Assembly (NCBI RefSeq): GCF_900220985.1
Contig: NZ_OCPC01000003.1
Coordinates: forward strand, 1 to 64,000
Direction: 5' to 3'
Source: Parahoeflea halophila
Lineage (GTDB): Bacteria; Pseudomonadota; Alphaproteobacteria; Rhizobiales; Rhizobiaceae
DNA: 64,000 bases
Positions 1 through 8,709 of the stretch are shown one piece after another (within the stretch, counting starts at the first letter, position 1; every line of letters starts with the position of its first letter). The position numbers and the translations under genes were made by a program. The notes under the pieces were generated by a model, which was not told where the DNA came from, searched no databases, and worked only from the letters and a program-made list of their open reading frames with translations.

Positions 1-46
1 GAACAGCATCGCGTTTGAAATCGTCACTGAATTTGGCTGTGCTCAT
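1..46 (-). CDS. IS3-family transposase OrfA, N-terminal fragment cut by window edge
   Basis: The minus strand starts at an ATG (complement of 44-46) and runs off the left edge after about 15 codons, reading MSTAKFSDDFKRDAV. This is the usual beginning of IS3/IS911-type OrfA proteins, which carry an HTH and bind the element ends. A strong Shine-Dalgarno AAGGAGG lies just upstream (complement of about 51-57). Only the first residues are visible, so the IS subgroup cannot be named and intactness is unknown. Confidence 0.7.
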   Translation of the reverse strand, partial: MSTAKFSDDFKRDAV

Positions 47-70
47 GATGGCCTCCTTGCCTCAAATTTA

Positions 71-88
71 GGGAAGAAGGCGTCTACA
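71..88 (-). repeat. Possible terminal inverted repeat of the IS element
   Basis: On the minus strand the stretch begins TGTAGACGCC and lies 25 to 42 bases before the transposase start. IS3-type elements usually start with TG and have orfA a few tens of bases inside the end, so this is a sensible left terminus. The other end is outside the window, so neither the repeat match nor a target duplication can be confirmed. Confidence 0.35.
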
Positions 89-578
89 AATCTAGTGGCT
101 ATTCAACAGGAGCGTAGGCCGGAGAATCGGACCTATCACGTGACGCGCTGATTGACTGGAAACTGGTTCGAGAAAACCGTTCAACAAACAGACTCCCAGG
201 ATCGCGTGTTCCGCTGCGGACTCACATGCGGACCAAGGAGCGCGCCAGGTGGCCATTCTTCCAACACCGGGCGCGTCGGCCGCGGCCTACGCTCAAGGGC
301 GTTTTCGTGCCGGTTGTTGCCTCCTCTTCGGTTATCGACTGCCTGTTGGCTCGGTATCCGCGACACCCGCCAGGCCACAATAACCGGCTTTTCAGCCACA
401 AACCGTCCCGATGCGACAAACCTGACCCAAGCCAAATTGCAAACAGCCGCTGGATCGATCACAACAGGACCGTACTTGCTCATGGCCGTTGACCATCGTG
501 CAAGAGAGCTCAACGCACGGGACATCACACCCGGCAACAACAACAGCTCAATCCTGTGATCGAAGAAGGGCCTGGACC
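89..578. other. Non-coding stretch between IS end and LysR gene
   Basis: About 490 bases without a gene that can be supported. Open frames exist on both strands but have no convincing start, no recognisable family and mutually conflicting frames. The promoter of the LysR gene should lie near the right end. Nothing else is seen. Confidence 0.5.
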
Positions 579-1517
579 ATGAGACTCAATCCGCTGAGGA
601 TTTTTCTCGCGATCGTTGACACCGGCAGTCAGCACGCCGCATCACGCGCACTTGGGCTTACCCAGCCAGCAGTTACCAAGGCCCTGCAAAGACTGGAGGC
701 GGAACTGGATGTCCGCCTGTTCGACCGTTCCGTACATGGGGCGGTTCTCACGGAATACGGGCAGGTGCTGCTTGCCCATGCACGGCTCATCGATTCGGAG
801 CTCAAGACGTCCATCGAAGCGCTCAACCAGATCAAGGGGGCGCGGAAGGGTTCGATCTCGGTGGCGCTGTCGCACCTGCCCGGCACCTTGCTCCTGCCGG
901 TGGTTCTGGGCAATTTTCGCAGGAAATGGCCCGATATCAGCTTGCGCATCGCGGCCAGCGCCTATCCGTTCCTGCTGCCGCAGGTCCGAGAGGGTTCGCT
1001 GGACTTTGCCATCGCACCTGCTCCCGACTCCGACTGGCCTGAGGATCTGGTGCGCGAACCCCTGATGGCAACGACCCTGTCTCCTGTGGTGAGACGCGGC
1101 CACTCACGGGCGTCAGCAGCAAGCCTGAGAGATCTTGCAGGTGCCGAATGGGTGCTCCCGACCCAGGAGAGCGCCACGGCGCAGGCGCTCTATGCGGCGG
1201 CAAAGCAGCTCGACATGCCGCGCCCCCACTGCCAACTGACCTGTGAAACCTTCACCGCAATGATCATGACCGTGGCTTCGAGCGATCTGATCGGTCTCAT
1301 CCCCAGCGAGATGGTCGACAGCATTGCAACGCTCGCAGGTGTCGTCGAGGTGCCGATCGAAGACCGGCTGGAGAGCGGCGAACTTTGCCTGATCCGCAGG
1401 CGATCGAGCGTATTCACGCCAGCGGCCGCGGCACTTGCAGCCAATTTCGCCTCGGCGGCGCGCAACCTGTCGGGCGCCAACCAGCGTCGAAACAATAACG
1501 AAAAGTTATCAAGATGA
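579..1517 (+). CDS. LysR-family transcriptional regulator
   Basis: Predicted 312-residue regulator. Residues about 5-62 are the winged HTH typical of LysR proteins, with the conserved run of alanines, TQPAVTKALQRLE and the LFDR turn; residues about 90-300 form the periplasmic-binding-protein-like effector domain. The ATG at 579 is preferred over an upstream in-frame start at 489 because GAAGAAGGG stands 8 bases before it and the family begins about six residues before the helix. It sits directly upstream of, and in the same direction as, a TRAP transporter operon, and probably controls it. The inducer is unknown. Confidence 0.9.
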   Translation: MRLNPLRIFLAIVDTGSQHAASRALGLTQPAVTKALQRLEAELDVRLFDRSVHGAVLTEYGQVLLAHARLIDSELKTSIEALNQIKGARKGSISVALSHLPGTLLLPVVLGNFRRKWPDISLRIAASAYPFLLPQVREGSLDFAIAPAPDSDWPEDLVREPLMATTLSPVVRRGHSRASAASLRDLAGAEWVLPTQESATAQALYAAAKQLDMPRPHCQLTCETFTAMIMTVASSDLIGLIPSEMVDSIATLAGVVEVPIEDRLESGELCLIRRRSSVFTPAAAALAANFASAARNLSGANQRRNNNEKLSR

Positions 1518-1756
1518 TTATTCCTCGTCTTTCTCCGCGCCGATAACCCCGTATCGTTCCGGTGTGTAAGCCGGCCTGTCGGCATCGAAACAGTTTCCAA
1601 CAAGGACACGGTCTGTCGCGAGAGGTGATCCTGAGGAGACTGGACGCAGGCCGGATGATTTAGAACTTGCAATTTATCGGCCCGTCGCGATTCAGACGCT
1701 ACACCGAGACAACGGCCAGCGGCGCAAACGCGGCCAAACCAGAATGGGGAACTTTG

Positions 1757-2761
1757 ATGAAAACTCTAATTCGATCGATCCTGCTTGCCAGCAGCGTTGT
1801 TGCGGCAACTGCGATGCCGGCGCTCTCCCAGGAGATTAAGGTGGGGCTGTCCCTGCCCCAGAATGCAACCGGCTTTGATTTCGTCAACGGCATGTACGAA
1901 ACCTTCAAGTCGGAAGTCGAAGCCAATTCCGACATGACGGTCGACCTTGTCTATGCCGGTGCGCTGGGCGCACCGAACGAGCGTTTGAACCAGATGCGCC
2001 GCGGGGTCATCCAGATGAGCGACGCGGCAGACGGCAATTATGCGACGATCCACCGTGATATCCAGATCCTCAACATGCCCTATCTGTTTCCCACCGAGCA
2101 AACCGCCTGGGCCGTGTTTGACGGCCCCTTCGGACAGGCGCTGGCGGAAGATGTGCGAGAAAAGACCGGCATCCGCGTTCTCGGCTGGTGGGAATCGGGC
2201 GGTTTCAAGCATTTCAGCGCCAACAAGGCCATCGGAACCCCCGGCGACATGGCTGGCCTCAAGATGCGTGTGCTCGGCCCGCTGGCGACGATACCGGTCG
2301 AAGCCCTCGGTGCATCGGCAGCTCCGATCGCCTTCGGCGAACTCTACACCTCGCTCAAGACCGGTGTCGTCGACGGACAGGACAACTCGGTTTCGGTTTT
2401 CAACCTGGTCAAGCTCCATGAGGTGCAGTCCAATCTCACCCTGACCGGCCACACCTATGCTTTCGGCCCGCTTGGCATCAATGACCGCTTCTTTGGAGGC
2501 CTCGACGAGGCCAAGCAAAAGGTGATCATGGACGCGGCAGACAAGGCGATTGCCTTCAACCGTGCCAAATCGCGGGAAATGGAAGCAGGCGCCATTGAAC
2601 TCGCCAAGCAGAACGGCGTCACCATCACCGAACTTGACGGTGACGCCAAGGCGGCCTTCCGCGATATCATGCAGCCGGCGGCCATCGGTTGGCTGAAGGA
2701 CAATGTCGACACGCCTTCGCTTATCGATGAGGCGATTGCCGCGGCCAAGGCGGCGGAATAA
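1757..2761 (+). CDS. TRAP transporter substrate-binding protein, DctP family
   Basis: 334-residue periplasmic solute receptor. A Sec signal peptide (MKTLIRS, hydrophobic core, cleavage near ALS-QEI) is followed by a full DctP domain, including the motif region around residues 170-190 (GDMAGLKMRVLG) where DctP proteins place the arginine that holds a substrate carboxylate. The ATG at 1757 is chosen because it places the signal peptide at the N terminus and has a GGGGA site before it; the frame stays open upstream to 1667. It heads the dctPQM operon and delivers ligand to the membrane subunits encoded next. The ligand is likely an organic acid, but this is inferred from the family only. Confidence 0.92.
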   Translation: MKTLIRSILLASSVVAATAMPALSQEIKVGLSLPQNATGFDFVNGMYETFKSEVEANSDMTVDLVYAGALGAPNERLNQMRRGVIQMSDAADGNYATIHRDIQILNMPYLFPTEQTAWAVFDGPFGQALAEDVREKTGIRVLGWWESGGFKHFSANKAIGTPGDMAGLKMRVLGPLATIPVEALGASAAPIAFGELYTSLKTGVVDGQDNSVSVFNLVKLHEVQSNLTLTGHTYAFGPLGINDRFFGGLDEAKQKVIMDAADKAIAFNRAKSREMEAGAIELAKQNGVTITELDGDAKAAFRDIMQPAAIGWLKDNVDTPSLIDEAIAAAKAAE

Positions 2762-2765
2762 GCCA

Positions 2766-3251
2766 ATGAACTCGATGGCGCGCATCATCATCGACCTTGT
2801 CGACAAGGGTTTGCGCGCCATCGCGGCGTTGTGCCTGGTCATCCTGACCGTGCTCGTCGTCTTCCAGGTCATCAGCCGTTACGGCTGGGGCAGCGTGCCG
2901 CTCATGACCGAGGAAACAGCGCGCTACGCGATGATCTGGATGGCCTTGCTGGCCGCCGCCGTAGGGGTGCGCGATGCCGCCCATATCCGGATCGATTTCG
3001 TCCCCACCCTGCTGGAAGCGGTAGCGCCCAAGGCGCGGCGGATCCTGGAGGTGCTGCTCGATGTCATATCGCTCACGGTTTTCCTGACACTGATCTGGTT
3101 TGGCGTTGACACCATGATGTTTGCCGCCGGCCAGACCAGCGATGGAATGCAGATCCCGCTTTCCTATCCCTACAGTATTTTGCCGATCTCGTTCTTCTTT
3201 GCATCGGTGTTCGCGCTTCTGCGGATTGTCGCCGGGGACGTCCGCCCGTGA
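2766..3251 (+). CDS. TRAP transporter small permease, DctQ family
   Basis: 161-residue membrane protein with four predicted helices, the usual length and topology for DctQ, which stabilises the large subunit. The ATG at 2766 lies four bases after the DctP stop. The C terminus overlaps the next gene by four bases (GTGA), so the two membrane subunits are translationally coupled. The conserved acidic patch around MTEETARYAMIW after the first helix is typical of the family. Confidence 0.92.
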   Translation: MNSMARIIIDLVDKGLRAIAALCLVILTVLVVFQVISRYGWGSVPLMTEETARYAMIWMALLAAAVGVRDAAHIRIDFVPTLLEAVAPKARRILEVLLDVISLTVFLTLIWFGVDTMMFAAGQTSDGMQIPLSYPYSILPISFFFASVFALLRIVAGDVRP

Positions 3252-4540
3252 CACTTTCCCTCTCCATACTGCTGATCAGCTTCATGGGCCTGATCCTGGC
3301 CGGTCTTCCGATCGCATGGGCGATGATGGCGTCTGTTCTGATCTGGATCGGAGTGACCGGAAACTGGTATTTCCTGCCGATCGCTTCCGAGCGGGTCTAC
3401 CAGGGCATGGACAGTTTCGTTCTGATGGCGGTGCCGCTGTTTATCCTCGCAGGCGAGATGGTGAACGCGGGGAAAATCACCGACCGGCTGGTCAACTTCG
3501 CCAACGCCATCTTCGGCTGGATGCGGGGCGGTCTGGCCCAGGTGAATGTCGGCGCATCGATCCTGTTTTCCGGCATAACCGGTGTAGCGCTGGGCGACAT
3601 TGCCTCGCTGGGACGTGTCTTCATCCCGGCGATGATCCGTCAGGGTTACACGCCGGCCTATGCCGCAGCGGTCACCGCCTCCTCTTCAATCATCGGTCCC
3701 ATGGTCCCGCCCTCGCTGATCGCCGTGATCTACGGCTCCATGGCGGATGTCTCGATCGGCGCGCTGATGGCGGCAACGCTGATCCCGGGACTGCTGATCG
3801 GGGTTATCCAGATGGGGCTGATCGCGGTGCAGGCGCGATACTACAATTTCCCGCGCGTCGAGATGGACCGCTCACCACGGGCCATCGGCGTGGCTACCGG
3901 TCATGCTCTGGTTCCGCTGATGATCCCGGTGATTATTCTCACAGGCATGCTCGGCGGCATCATGACCCCGACGGAGGCCGGCGGCGTCGCCGCAGCCTAC
4001 GCGCTTGTCATTTCCATCGTTCTTTACCGTTCGATCCGCCTGTCGGCACTGGCCGATGTGTTCAGCCGCTCGGCATTGTTCTCCGGCCAGTTGCTGATCA
4101 TCGTCGGCTGTGGCGCAGCCTTTTCCTGGGCCATGGGAATGGAGAACGTACCGCAACTGGTTGGCGCCACGGTCGAGAGCTGGGGCCTGGGTTATCTGGG
4201 CACGATGCTGGTTTTCAACCTGATCCTGCTGGTGCTCGGTATGGTCATCGACCCCACCACTGTCATTATCCTGTTCGGCCCCCTGCTCTCCCTGGCGGCC
4301 ACCCGCGCTGGAATTGATCCTTTGCATTTCGGCACTGTTGCCATCCTCAACCTGAATGTCGGGCTTCTGACACCGCCGCTTGGGGTTTGTCTCTTCGCAG
4401 CGGAAAAGATCGCCGGCTGCGGGCTTTGGCCCTTGCTTCGTTCCACAGCGCCGTTCCTGCTCGTGACATTGTGCATGCTGGTGGTGGTGGCAGCGTTCCC
4501 CGAAATCAGCCTCTGGCTTCCAGGCATCCTTGGTTTTTAA
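3248..4540 (+). CDS. TRAP transporter large permease, DctM family
   Basis: 430-residue polytopic protein of the ion-transporter superfamily, with about a dozen hydrophobic segments; the length fits DctM. It forms the sodium-driven translocation channel together with DctQ. Family-typical glycine and proline loops are seen, for example IIGPMVPPSL near residue 155 and GMLGGIMTPTEAG near 235. The start is GTG at 3248, overlapping the DctQ stop by four bases. The next gene starts 26 bases after its stop, suggesting one transcript. Confidence 0.93.
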   Translation: MTLSLSILLISFMGLILAGLPIAWAMMASVLIWIGVTGNWYFLPIASERVYQGMDSFVLMAVPLFILAGEMVNAGKITDRLVNFANAIFGWMRGGLAQVNVGASILFSGITGVALGDIASLGRVFIPAMIRQGYTPAYAAAVTASSSIIGPMVPPSLIAVIYGSMADVSIGALMAATLIPGLLIGVIQMGLIAVQARYYNFPRVEMDRSPRAIGVATGHALVPLMIPVIILTGMLGGIMTPTEAGGVAAAYALVISIVLYRSIRLSALADVFSRSALFSGQLLIIVGCGAAFSWAMGMENVPQLVGATVESWGLGYLGTMLVFNLILLVLGMVIDPTTVIILFGPLLSLAATRAGIDPLHFGTVAILNLNVGLLTPPLGVCLFAAEKIAGCGLWPLLRSTAPFLLVTLCMLVVVAAFPEISLWLPGILGF

Positions 4541-4566
4541 ACATCTATGAGGCAGTTCAAACGACC

Positions 4567-5712
4567 ATGACCTACAAGACACAAGACGGTTCGGGCTACT
4601 TTCTCTACCATTCGATCGGCATGTATCCGGACAAGGAAGCCGAGATGGAAGCCGCATTTTCCCAGTTCTCCCGGAGCTGGAGCAGAATGGATGACCATCA
4701 GTGGATGCGGGCGCTTGCCGCGCGGCAGGAATTTCTCGAACTGTGGAGCAACCTGATAGGAGCCCCGAAGGGCACACTGACTTCGGCGGAGAACGTGACC
4801 ACCGCGCTTTACAGCTTGATCGGGGCGTTGCCGGAACACCATCTCAAGGACCGGACGTTGCTGGTTGCGGGCGATTGCTTTCCAAGCCTGCACTTCCTGC
4901 TGTCGGGGCTGGCAAAGCGTTTCGGTTTCGAGCTCAGAACCGTGCCGCTGCGGCCTGACGAAAGCTGGGTGCGCGACGAAGACATCATCTGGGCCTGGGA
5001 CGAAAGCGTCGGACTTGCGTTGCTGACATTCGTCACCTCCACCGCCTCACATCGCTGCGACCTCGAGACCCTCGTCGCCCATGGACGCAGGATGGGCAGC
5101 CTTGTCGGCGTCGACATTACCCAGGGCGTCGGGATCATTCCGTTTCGCGTGGATGAGCCGCATGTGGATTTCACACTGTCAACCAGCCTCAAATGGCTGT
5201 GCGGGACACCCGGCGCCGGGATTATCCACGTGGCAGAGCCGCTGCTTTCCACCTGCGAGCCCGAATTGCGCGGCTGGTTCAGCCAGGACAACATCTTTTC
5301 ATGGGATCTCGACGCGTTTGCCTATGCCGGCGATGCGCGCCGTTTTGATCACGGAACGCCTTCGGTGCTGGCATGTGCCGGTTCCGTTCCGGCGCTTCAA
5401 TGGCATGCTCGGCAGAACCAGGCTGCGCTGCTTGCCCATAACCGCAGCCTTGGACAGGCCATCATCGATGCAGCGCCTTCGCTGGGCATGGAACTCATAA
5501 GCTCTCGAGACGCGGACCGAAGGGGCGGCAGCATCATGCTCAGACTGCCGGAAGGAGCTGATCCCGCCGTGTCGGTCAATGAGTTGCGTGACCAGGGTAT
5601 CTATACCGATTGTCGAGGCCGGATCATGCGGCTTTCGCCGGGTGCGGTCACGACCGCAGAAGGTCTCGACCGGCTGTTTGCCGGGCTAAGGGGAGTTGCA
5701 AAGGCTGCATGA
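4567..5712 (+). CDS. Class V aminotransferase-fold PLP enzyme, kynureninase-like
   Basis: 381-residue fold-type I PLP enzyme. The segment TSLKWLCGTPGAG near residue 205 carries the probable Schiff-base lysine in the kynureninase-like context, and VDITQGVG about 25 residues earlier carries the aspartate that pairs with the pyridine nitrogen. The kynureninase/cysteine-desulfurase superfamily acts on amino acids by C-C or C-S cleavage or transamination, and the substrate here is unknown. The ATG at 4567 fits the family N terminus; an open frame continues upstream inside the permease gene. It is co-directional with the TRAP genes and overlaps the next gene by four bases, which suggests it processes the imported compound. 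Confidence 0.75.
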   Translation: MTYKTQDGSGYFLYHSIGMYPDKEAEMEAAFSQFSRSWSRMDDHQWMRALAARQEFLELWSNLIGAPKGTLTSAENVTTALYSLIGALPEHHLKDRTLLVAGDCFPSLHFLLSGLAKRFGFELRTVPLRPDESWVRDEDIIWAWDESVGLALLTFVTSTASHRCDLETLVAHGRRMGSLVGVDITQGVGIIPFRVDEPHVDFTLSTSLKWLCGTPGAGIIHVAEPLLSTCEPELRGWFSQDNIFSWDLDAFAYAGDARRFDHGTPSVLACAGSVPALQWHARQNQAALLAHNRSLGQAIIDAAPSLGMELISSRDADRRGGSIMLRLPEGADPAVSVNELRDQGIYTDCRGRIMRLSPGAVTTAEGLDRLFAGLRGVAKAA

Positions 5713-6158
5713 TCAATCCGTCTTCAAACTACGCCCACAGCGTGACCGGCCTGTTCGACGTGCCGGCCGAAGCCGCGTTCAGCTTCATGGCCGATCCGGT
5801 CGCTCTCGGACAATGGTCGCTTGGTTGCATGAACACCCAGCCGGTAAACCAGACCGGAATTCACAGCGGTCATTCGCTGTTTGACGGTGCCCAAGGTTTC
5901 TTTGAAATCGACACGGATTCCAACCGCCTGATCGTCGATTATCGCCTGGGGTCGCTGGAACACATGGTCCCCAGGGTGTCGGCAAGGGTGGTCCCCGCCG
6001 AGATCTGCGGTTTGGGCCAGCAACAGTGCTACGTCACCCTGACAGCCTGGCGTTCAAGTGACATGGATGATACCCGGTGGCATCGCCTGTGTGCGGCCCA
6101 TGAGGCGGAAATCTACCTTATCAAATCACAGTGCGAAGCGACATATTCCAAGGTTTGA
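5709..6158 (+). CDS. SRPBCC-fold small protein
   Basis: 149 residues. The N terminus (VTGLFDVPAEAAFSFMADP, then QWSLG) has the shape of the SRPBCC/polyketide-cyclase superfamily, a helix-grip fold with a large hydrophobic pocket. No catalytic residue can be assigned. The ATG at 5709 overlaps the stop of the PLP enzyme by four bases, so the proteins are probably made together. Two other SRPBCC genes occur in the Mo-hydroxylase operon at 15549-16437, but this one is clearly more distant. It could bind the substrate or a product; this is inference. Confidence 0.7.
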   Translation: MINPSSNYAHSVTGLFDVPAEAAFSFMADPVALGQWSLGCMNTQPVNQTGIHSGHSLFDGAQGFFEIDTDSNRLIVDYRLGSLEHMVPRVSARVVPAEICGLGQQQCYVTLTAWRSSDMDDTRWHRLCAAHEAEIYLIKSQCEATYSKV

Positions 6159-6245
6159 TCGGACCAGAATCCGGCCTTGCGAGCAACCGGACGAGAGAAA
6201 GCTTCACCTCCCTCTCCTCCCTCGGCCCGATCCCCTGAAACAGGT

Positions 6246-7829
6246 TCAGCCAAGCGCTGCGATCACCTCGTCAGTTTTCGTCACAAGCGACACATTCTGC
6301 AGCGCATAATTGATCGAGGCGTTGTGCCAGTCGGCGTTCATGGTCGAGCAGCCATCCTCGGGGATGATCATCACATAGCCCTTGTCCGCACCGGTTCGCG
6401 CCGTGTGCTCGATCGACATGTTTGTCCATGCACCCGTCTCGATAATCATGTCCCGCCCCTCGGCCTTGAGGACGGTCTCTAGGGTGGAGCCTTCCCATGC
6501 CGACATGCGCATCTTCTCGACCACGAAATCGCCGTCCTCGGGGACGAGCCCATCGACAGGCGATCCGCCCCAGGTGCCGCGGACCAGGGCCGCATTGTCG
6601 ATCACGCCTTCAAACAGCGGGGCGTTGAGCGTCAGCCCCCTGGCTCCGGGCGGGACGAGGAAATGGACATGAATTACCGGTACCCCGAGCGCACGGCACC
6701 GGTCGGCCAGGCGCGCGATATTGGCGATGGCATTCTGGTCGCGGCAGTGCTGAGGTGATCCGGATTCGGCGAAGGCGCCCCCCTCCATTACCACGTCGTT
6801 CTGCATGTCCTGGATAATCAGCGCGCAGCGCCGGGCGTCAAGCCGGAGCGGCTCGTCGGCGCCTGAAGATTGTGCAACCGATGCTTCCGCGCGCGAAGCG
6901 CTCCCGCCTGCCCTTGCGCGCATGAAAGGCTCATTGCGCGGTCCCACCTTGACGTCGACAGCATAGAGCGAGGTCGAGGCGCAGACATAGAGCGTGCGCC
7001 AGTCCGGGCCGCCCCAGTGGAAATTGGCAGGAAGCTCGGGAATCGAAACCTTGCCGATCAGCTTGCCGGACGGATTATAGACCCAAAGGCCACCGGGGGC
7101 CGTACACCAGACATTGCCCTCTGCATCACATTTCATGCCGTCGGGCACGCCGGCCAACAGGCTGTCGCGGATTCCGGACGCGAATACCCGTCCGTTCTTG
7201 AGCTTGCCGTCAGCTTGAACGTCGAACACCCGGATATTGGCCTGCTCGGTGTCGTTGATGTAGAGCAGGCTCTCATCAGGAGAAAAGCAAAGCCCGTTTG
7301 GCATGGTGAACATGTAGCGTTCGACAACCAGCTGCGGTTCCGCCCCCGGCTTGTGGCCCGGCGCCAGGCGGAAAACACCCTGCCAGCCCAGCTCGCGCGG
7401 CCGCTCGACGCCGAAACCCGGCATGCGGCCATACCAGGGATCGGTAAACCAGATCGATCCGTCGGACTTGACGCAGATGTCGTTGGGCGAGTTGAGTTCA
7501 CGCCCCTCGAAATGACTTGCCATCACCTCGCGCCGGCCATCAGGTCGAAAACGGGCAACGGAGGATGTGGAATGCTCGCAGACCAGCAGGTTGAGGTCTG
7601 AATCATATGTCATGCCGTTGCCCATGTTGGAGGGACGCATCCACTCCCGCACGCCGCTCTTGTCGAAGCGGCGACGCACATCGCCCGGCATGTCCGAAAA
7701 CAACAGATACTGCTCGACCGGATGCCAGATCGGGCCTTCGGTGAATGTGAAGCCGCTGCCCGGCTGGCGCACCGGCGCATGCTCGTCGATCAAGCGCCGG
7801 AAGTCGGGATCCAATGCCTGGTGAGCCAT
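6246..7829 (-). CDS. SMP-30/gluconolactonase domain fused to isochorismatase-like hydrolase
   Basis: 527 residues with two enzyme domains. Residues about 20-295 are a six-bladed SMP-30/gluconolactonase propeller with its metal-site landmarks: EGP at 31, SPND near 115, MPNG near 178 and VPDGM near 229. A Gly/Ala/Ser-rich linker (about 300-325) leads to an isochorismatase-like hydrolase, with QDMQND (Asp341) and EKMRMSAWEGS (Lys439). The third catalytic position, Cys in nicotinamidases and N-carbamoyl amidases, is Ser472 here (TNMSIEHTAR). A lactonase plus an amide or ether hydrolase acting in sequence is plausible. It is the last gene of the long operon, 12 bases after the MBL gene. There is no sign of a stop or frameshift at the junction. 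Confidence 0.88.
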   Translation of the reverse strand: MAHQALDPDFRRLIDEHAPVRQPGSGFTFTEGPIWHPVEQYLLFSDMPGDVRRRFDKSGVREWMRPSNMGNGMTYDSDLNLLVCEHSTSSVARFRPDGRREVMASHFEGRELNSPNDICVKSDGSIWFTDPWYGRMPGFGVERPRELGWQGVFRLAPGHKPGAEPQLVVERYMFTMPNGLCFSPDESLLYINDTEQANIRVFDVQADGKLKNGRVFASGIRDSLLAGVPDGMKCDAEGNVWCTAPGGLWVYNPSGKLIGKVSIPELPANFHWGGPDWRTLYVCASTSLYAVDVKVGPRNEPFMRARAGGSASRAEASVAQSSGADEPLRLDARRCALIIQDMQNDVVMEGGAFAESGSPQHCRDQNAIANIARLADRCRALGVPVIHVHFLVPPGARGLTLNAPLFEGVIDNAALVRGTWGGSPVDGLVPEDGDFVVEKMRMSAWEGSTLETVLKAEGRDMIIETGAWTNMSIEHTARTGADKGYVMIIPEDGCSTMNADWHNASINYALQNVSLVTKTDEVIAALG

Positions 7830-7841
7830 TGCAACCTCCCG

Positions 7842-8693
7842 TTATGCTGCGAACCAGTTCCGCTTCGGCACCGACTGGCTGGCCGGCCCGGGCACCTGCA
7901 TGTCCAGCCGGCCGACGACCTGCCCGTGTTCGACCATTGCCGGTTTGTCGTGGACCGGCAGCAGGAATTTCGCCCCGGAATACATGAGCTTGCGAATGGC
8001 ACCCTTCTCGCCGCGCTTGGATCCGCCATGGTTGCCGGTCACCTGATACTCCTCGGGACCGAATGTGCGGACGGGGTCGATCACCTGATCGTTGAAATCG
8101 TAAATGACATCGCCGCAGATCGTGGCGCGGCCCTCGGCGGTGTCGACATGGACATTCATTGAGCCCTCGGTATGCGCGCCGGCAGCTTCGAGGAAAACGC
8201 CCGGGATCAGCTCCACCGCGCCCGAGATCTCAAGATCCTCAAGCCGCAGCGCACCTGGATGATGCAGCCGTTCGACCAGATGGATGATGTCGGGCTTGGG
8301 GTATTGCGGATGCATCAGGCCCGAGACCGAATATTCGAGTTCCCGGCGGTTGATCACCACCGTGGTGTTCATCGAGAAATGATCGTCCTTGCCGGCATGA
8401 TCGATGTGAAGATGGGTGTGCAGCACGTAGCGGACATCGCCCGGCTTGACGCCGTGGTTCGCCAGCTGCCGCTCGATCATGTTCTCGTGGAACTGCAGCC
8501 CGCGCATGCCCAGCGTTTCCATGATCGCGTTGTCACGGTAACCGGTGTCGACAACGATCGGATATTGCCCGCCGAGGATGAGGAAGCCGTAGACCGGCAC
8601 TCTTCTGACCCGGCCGCAATCGCGTCCGAGCACGAGAAAGCTCGATTCAAGCTCGATATCACCGTAATCCAGCACCTTGATTTCCAAAGCCAT
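7842..8693 (-). CDS. Metallo-beta-lactamase-fold hydrolase, AHL-lactonase-like
   Basis: 283-residue MBL-fold protein with the zinc motif HxHxDH (H94, H96, D98, H99) and downstream ligands GAHTEGS and CGD. The layout resembles N-acyl-homoserine-lactone lactonases and related cyclic ester hydrolases. In this operon a catabolic lactonase is more likely than quorum quenching. The ATG at 8693 is chosen because the fold begins directly after it; the frame is open upstream but overlaps the amidohydrolase gene. It lies 16 bases after that gene and 12 before the SMP-30 fusion gene. Confidence 0.85.
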   Translation of the reverse strand: MALEIKVLDYGDIELESSFLVLGRDCGRVRRVPVYGFLILGGQYPIVVDTGYRDNAIMETLGMRGLQFHENMIERQLANHGVKPGDVRYVLHTHLHIDHAGKDDHFSMNTTVVINRRELEYSVSGLMHPQYPKPDIIHLVERLHHPGALRLEDLEISGAVELIPGVFLEAAGAHTEGSMNVHVDTAEGRATICGDVIYDFNDQVIDPVRTFGPEEYQVTGNHGGSKRGEKGAIRKLMYSGAKFLLPVHDKPAMVEHGQVVGRLDMQVPGPASQSVPKRNWFAA

Positions 8694-8709
8694 TCGCGTT
8701 TCCTCCCGT

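Noticed and set aside
7842-8693. Quorum-quenching AHL lactonase
   Set aside because: The fold and zinc motif fit, but the gene is buried in a catabolic operon and the substrate cannot be read from the sequence, so only the fold is claimed.
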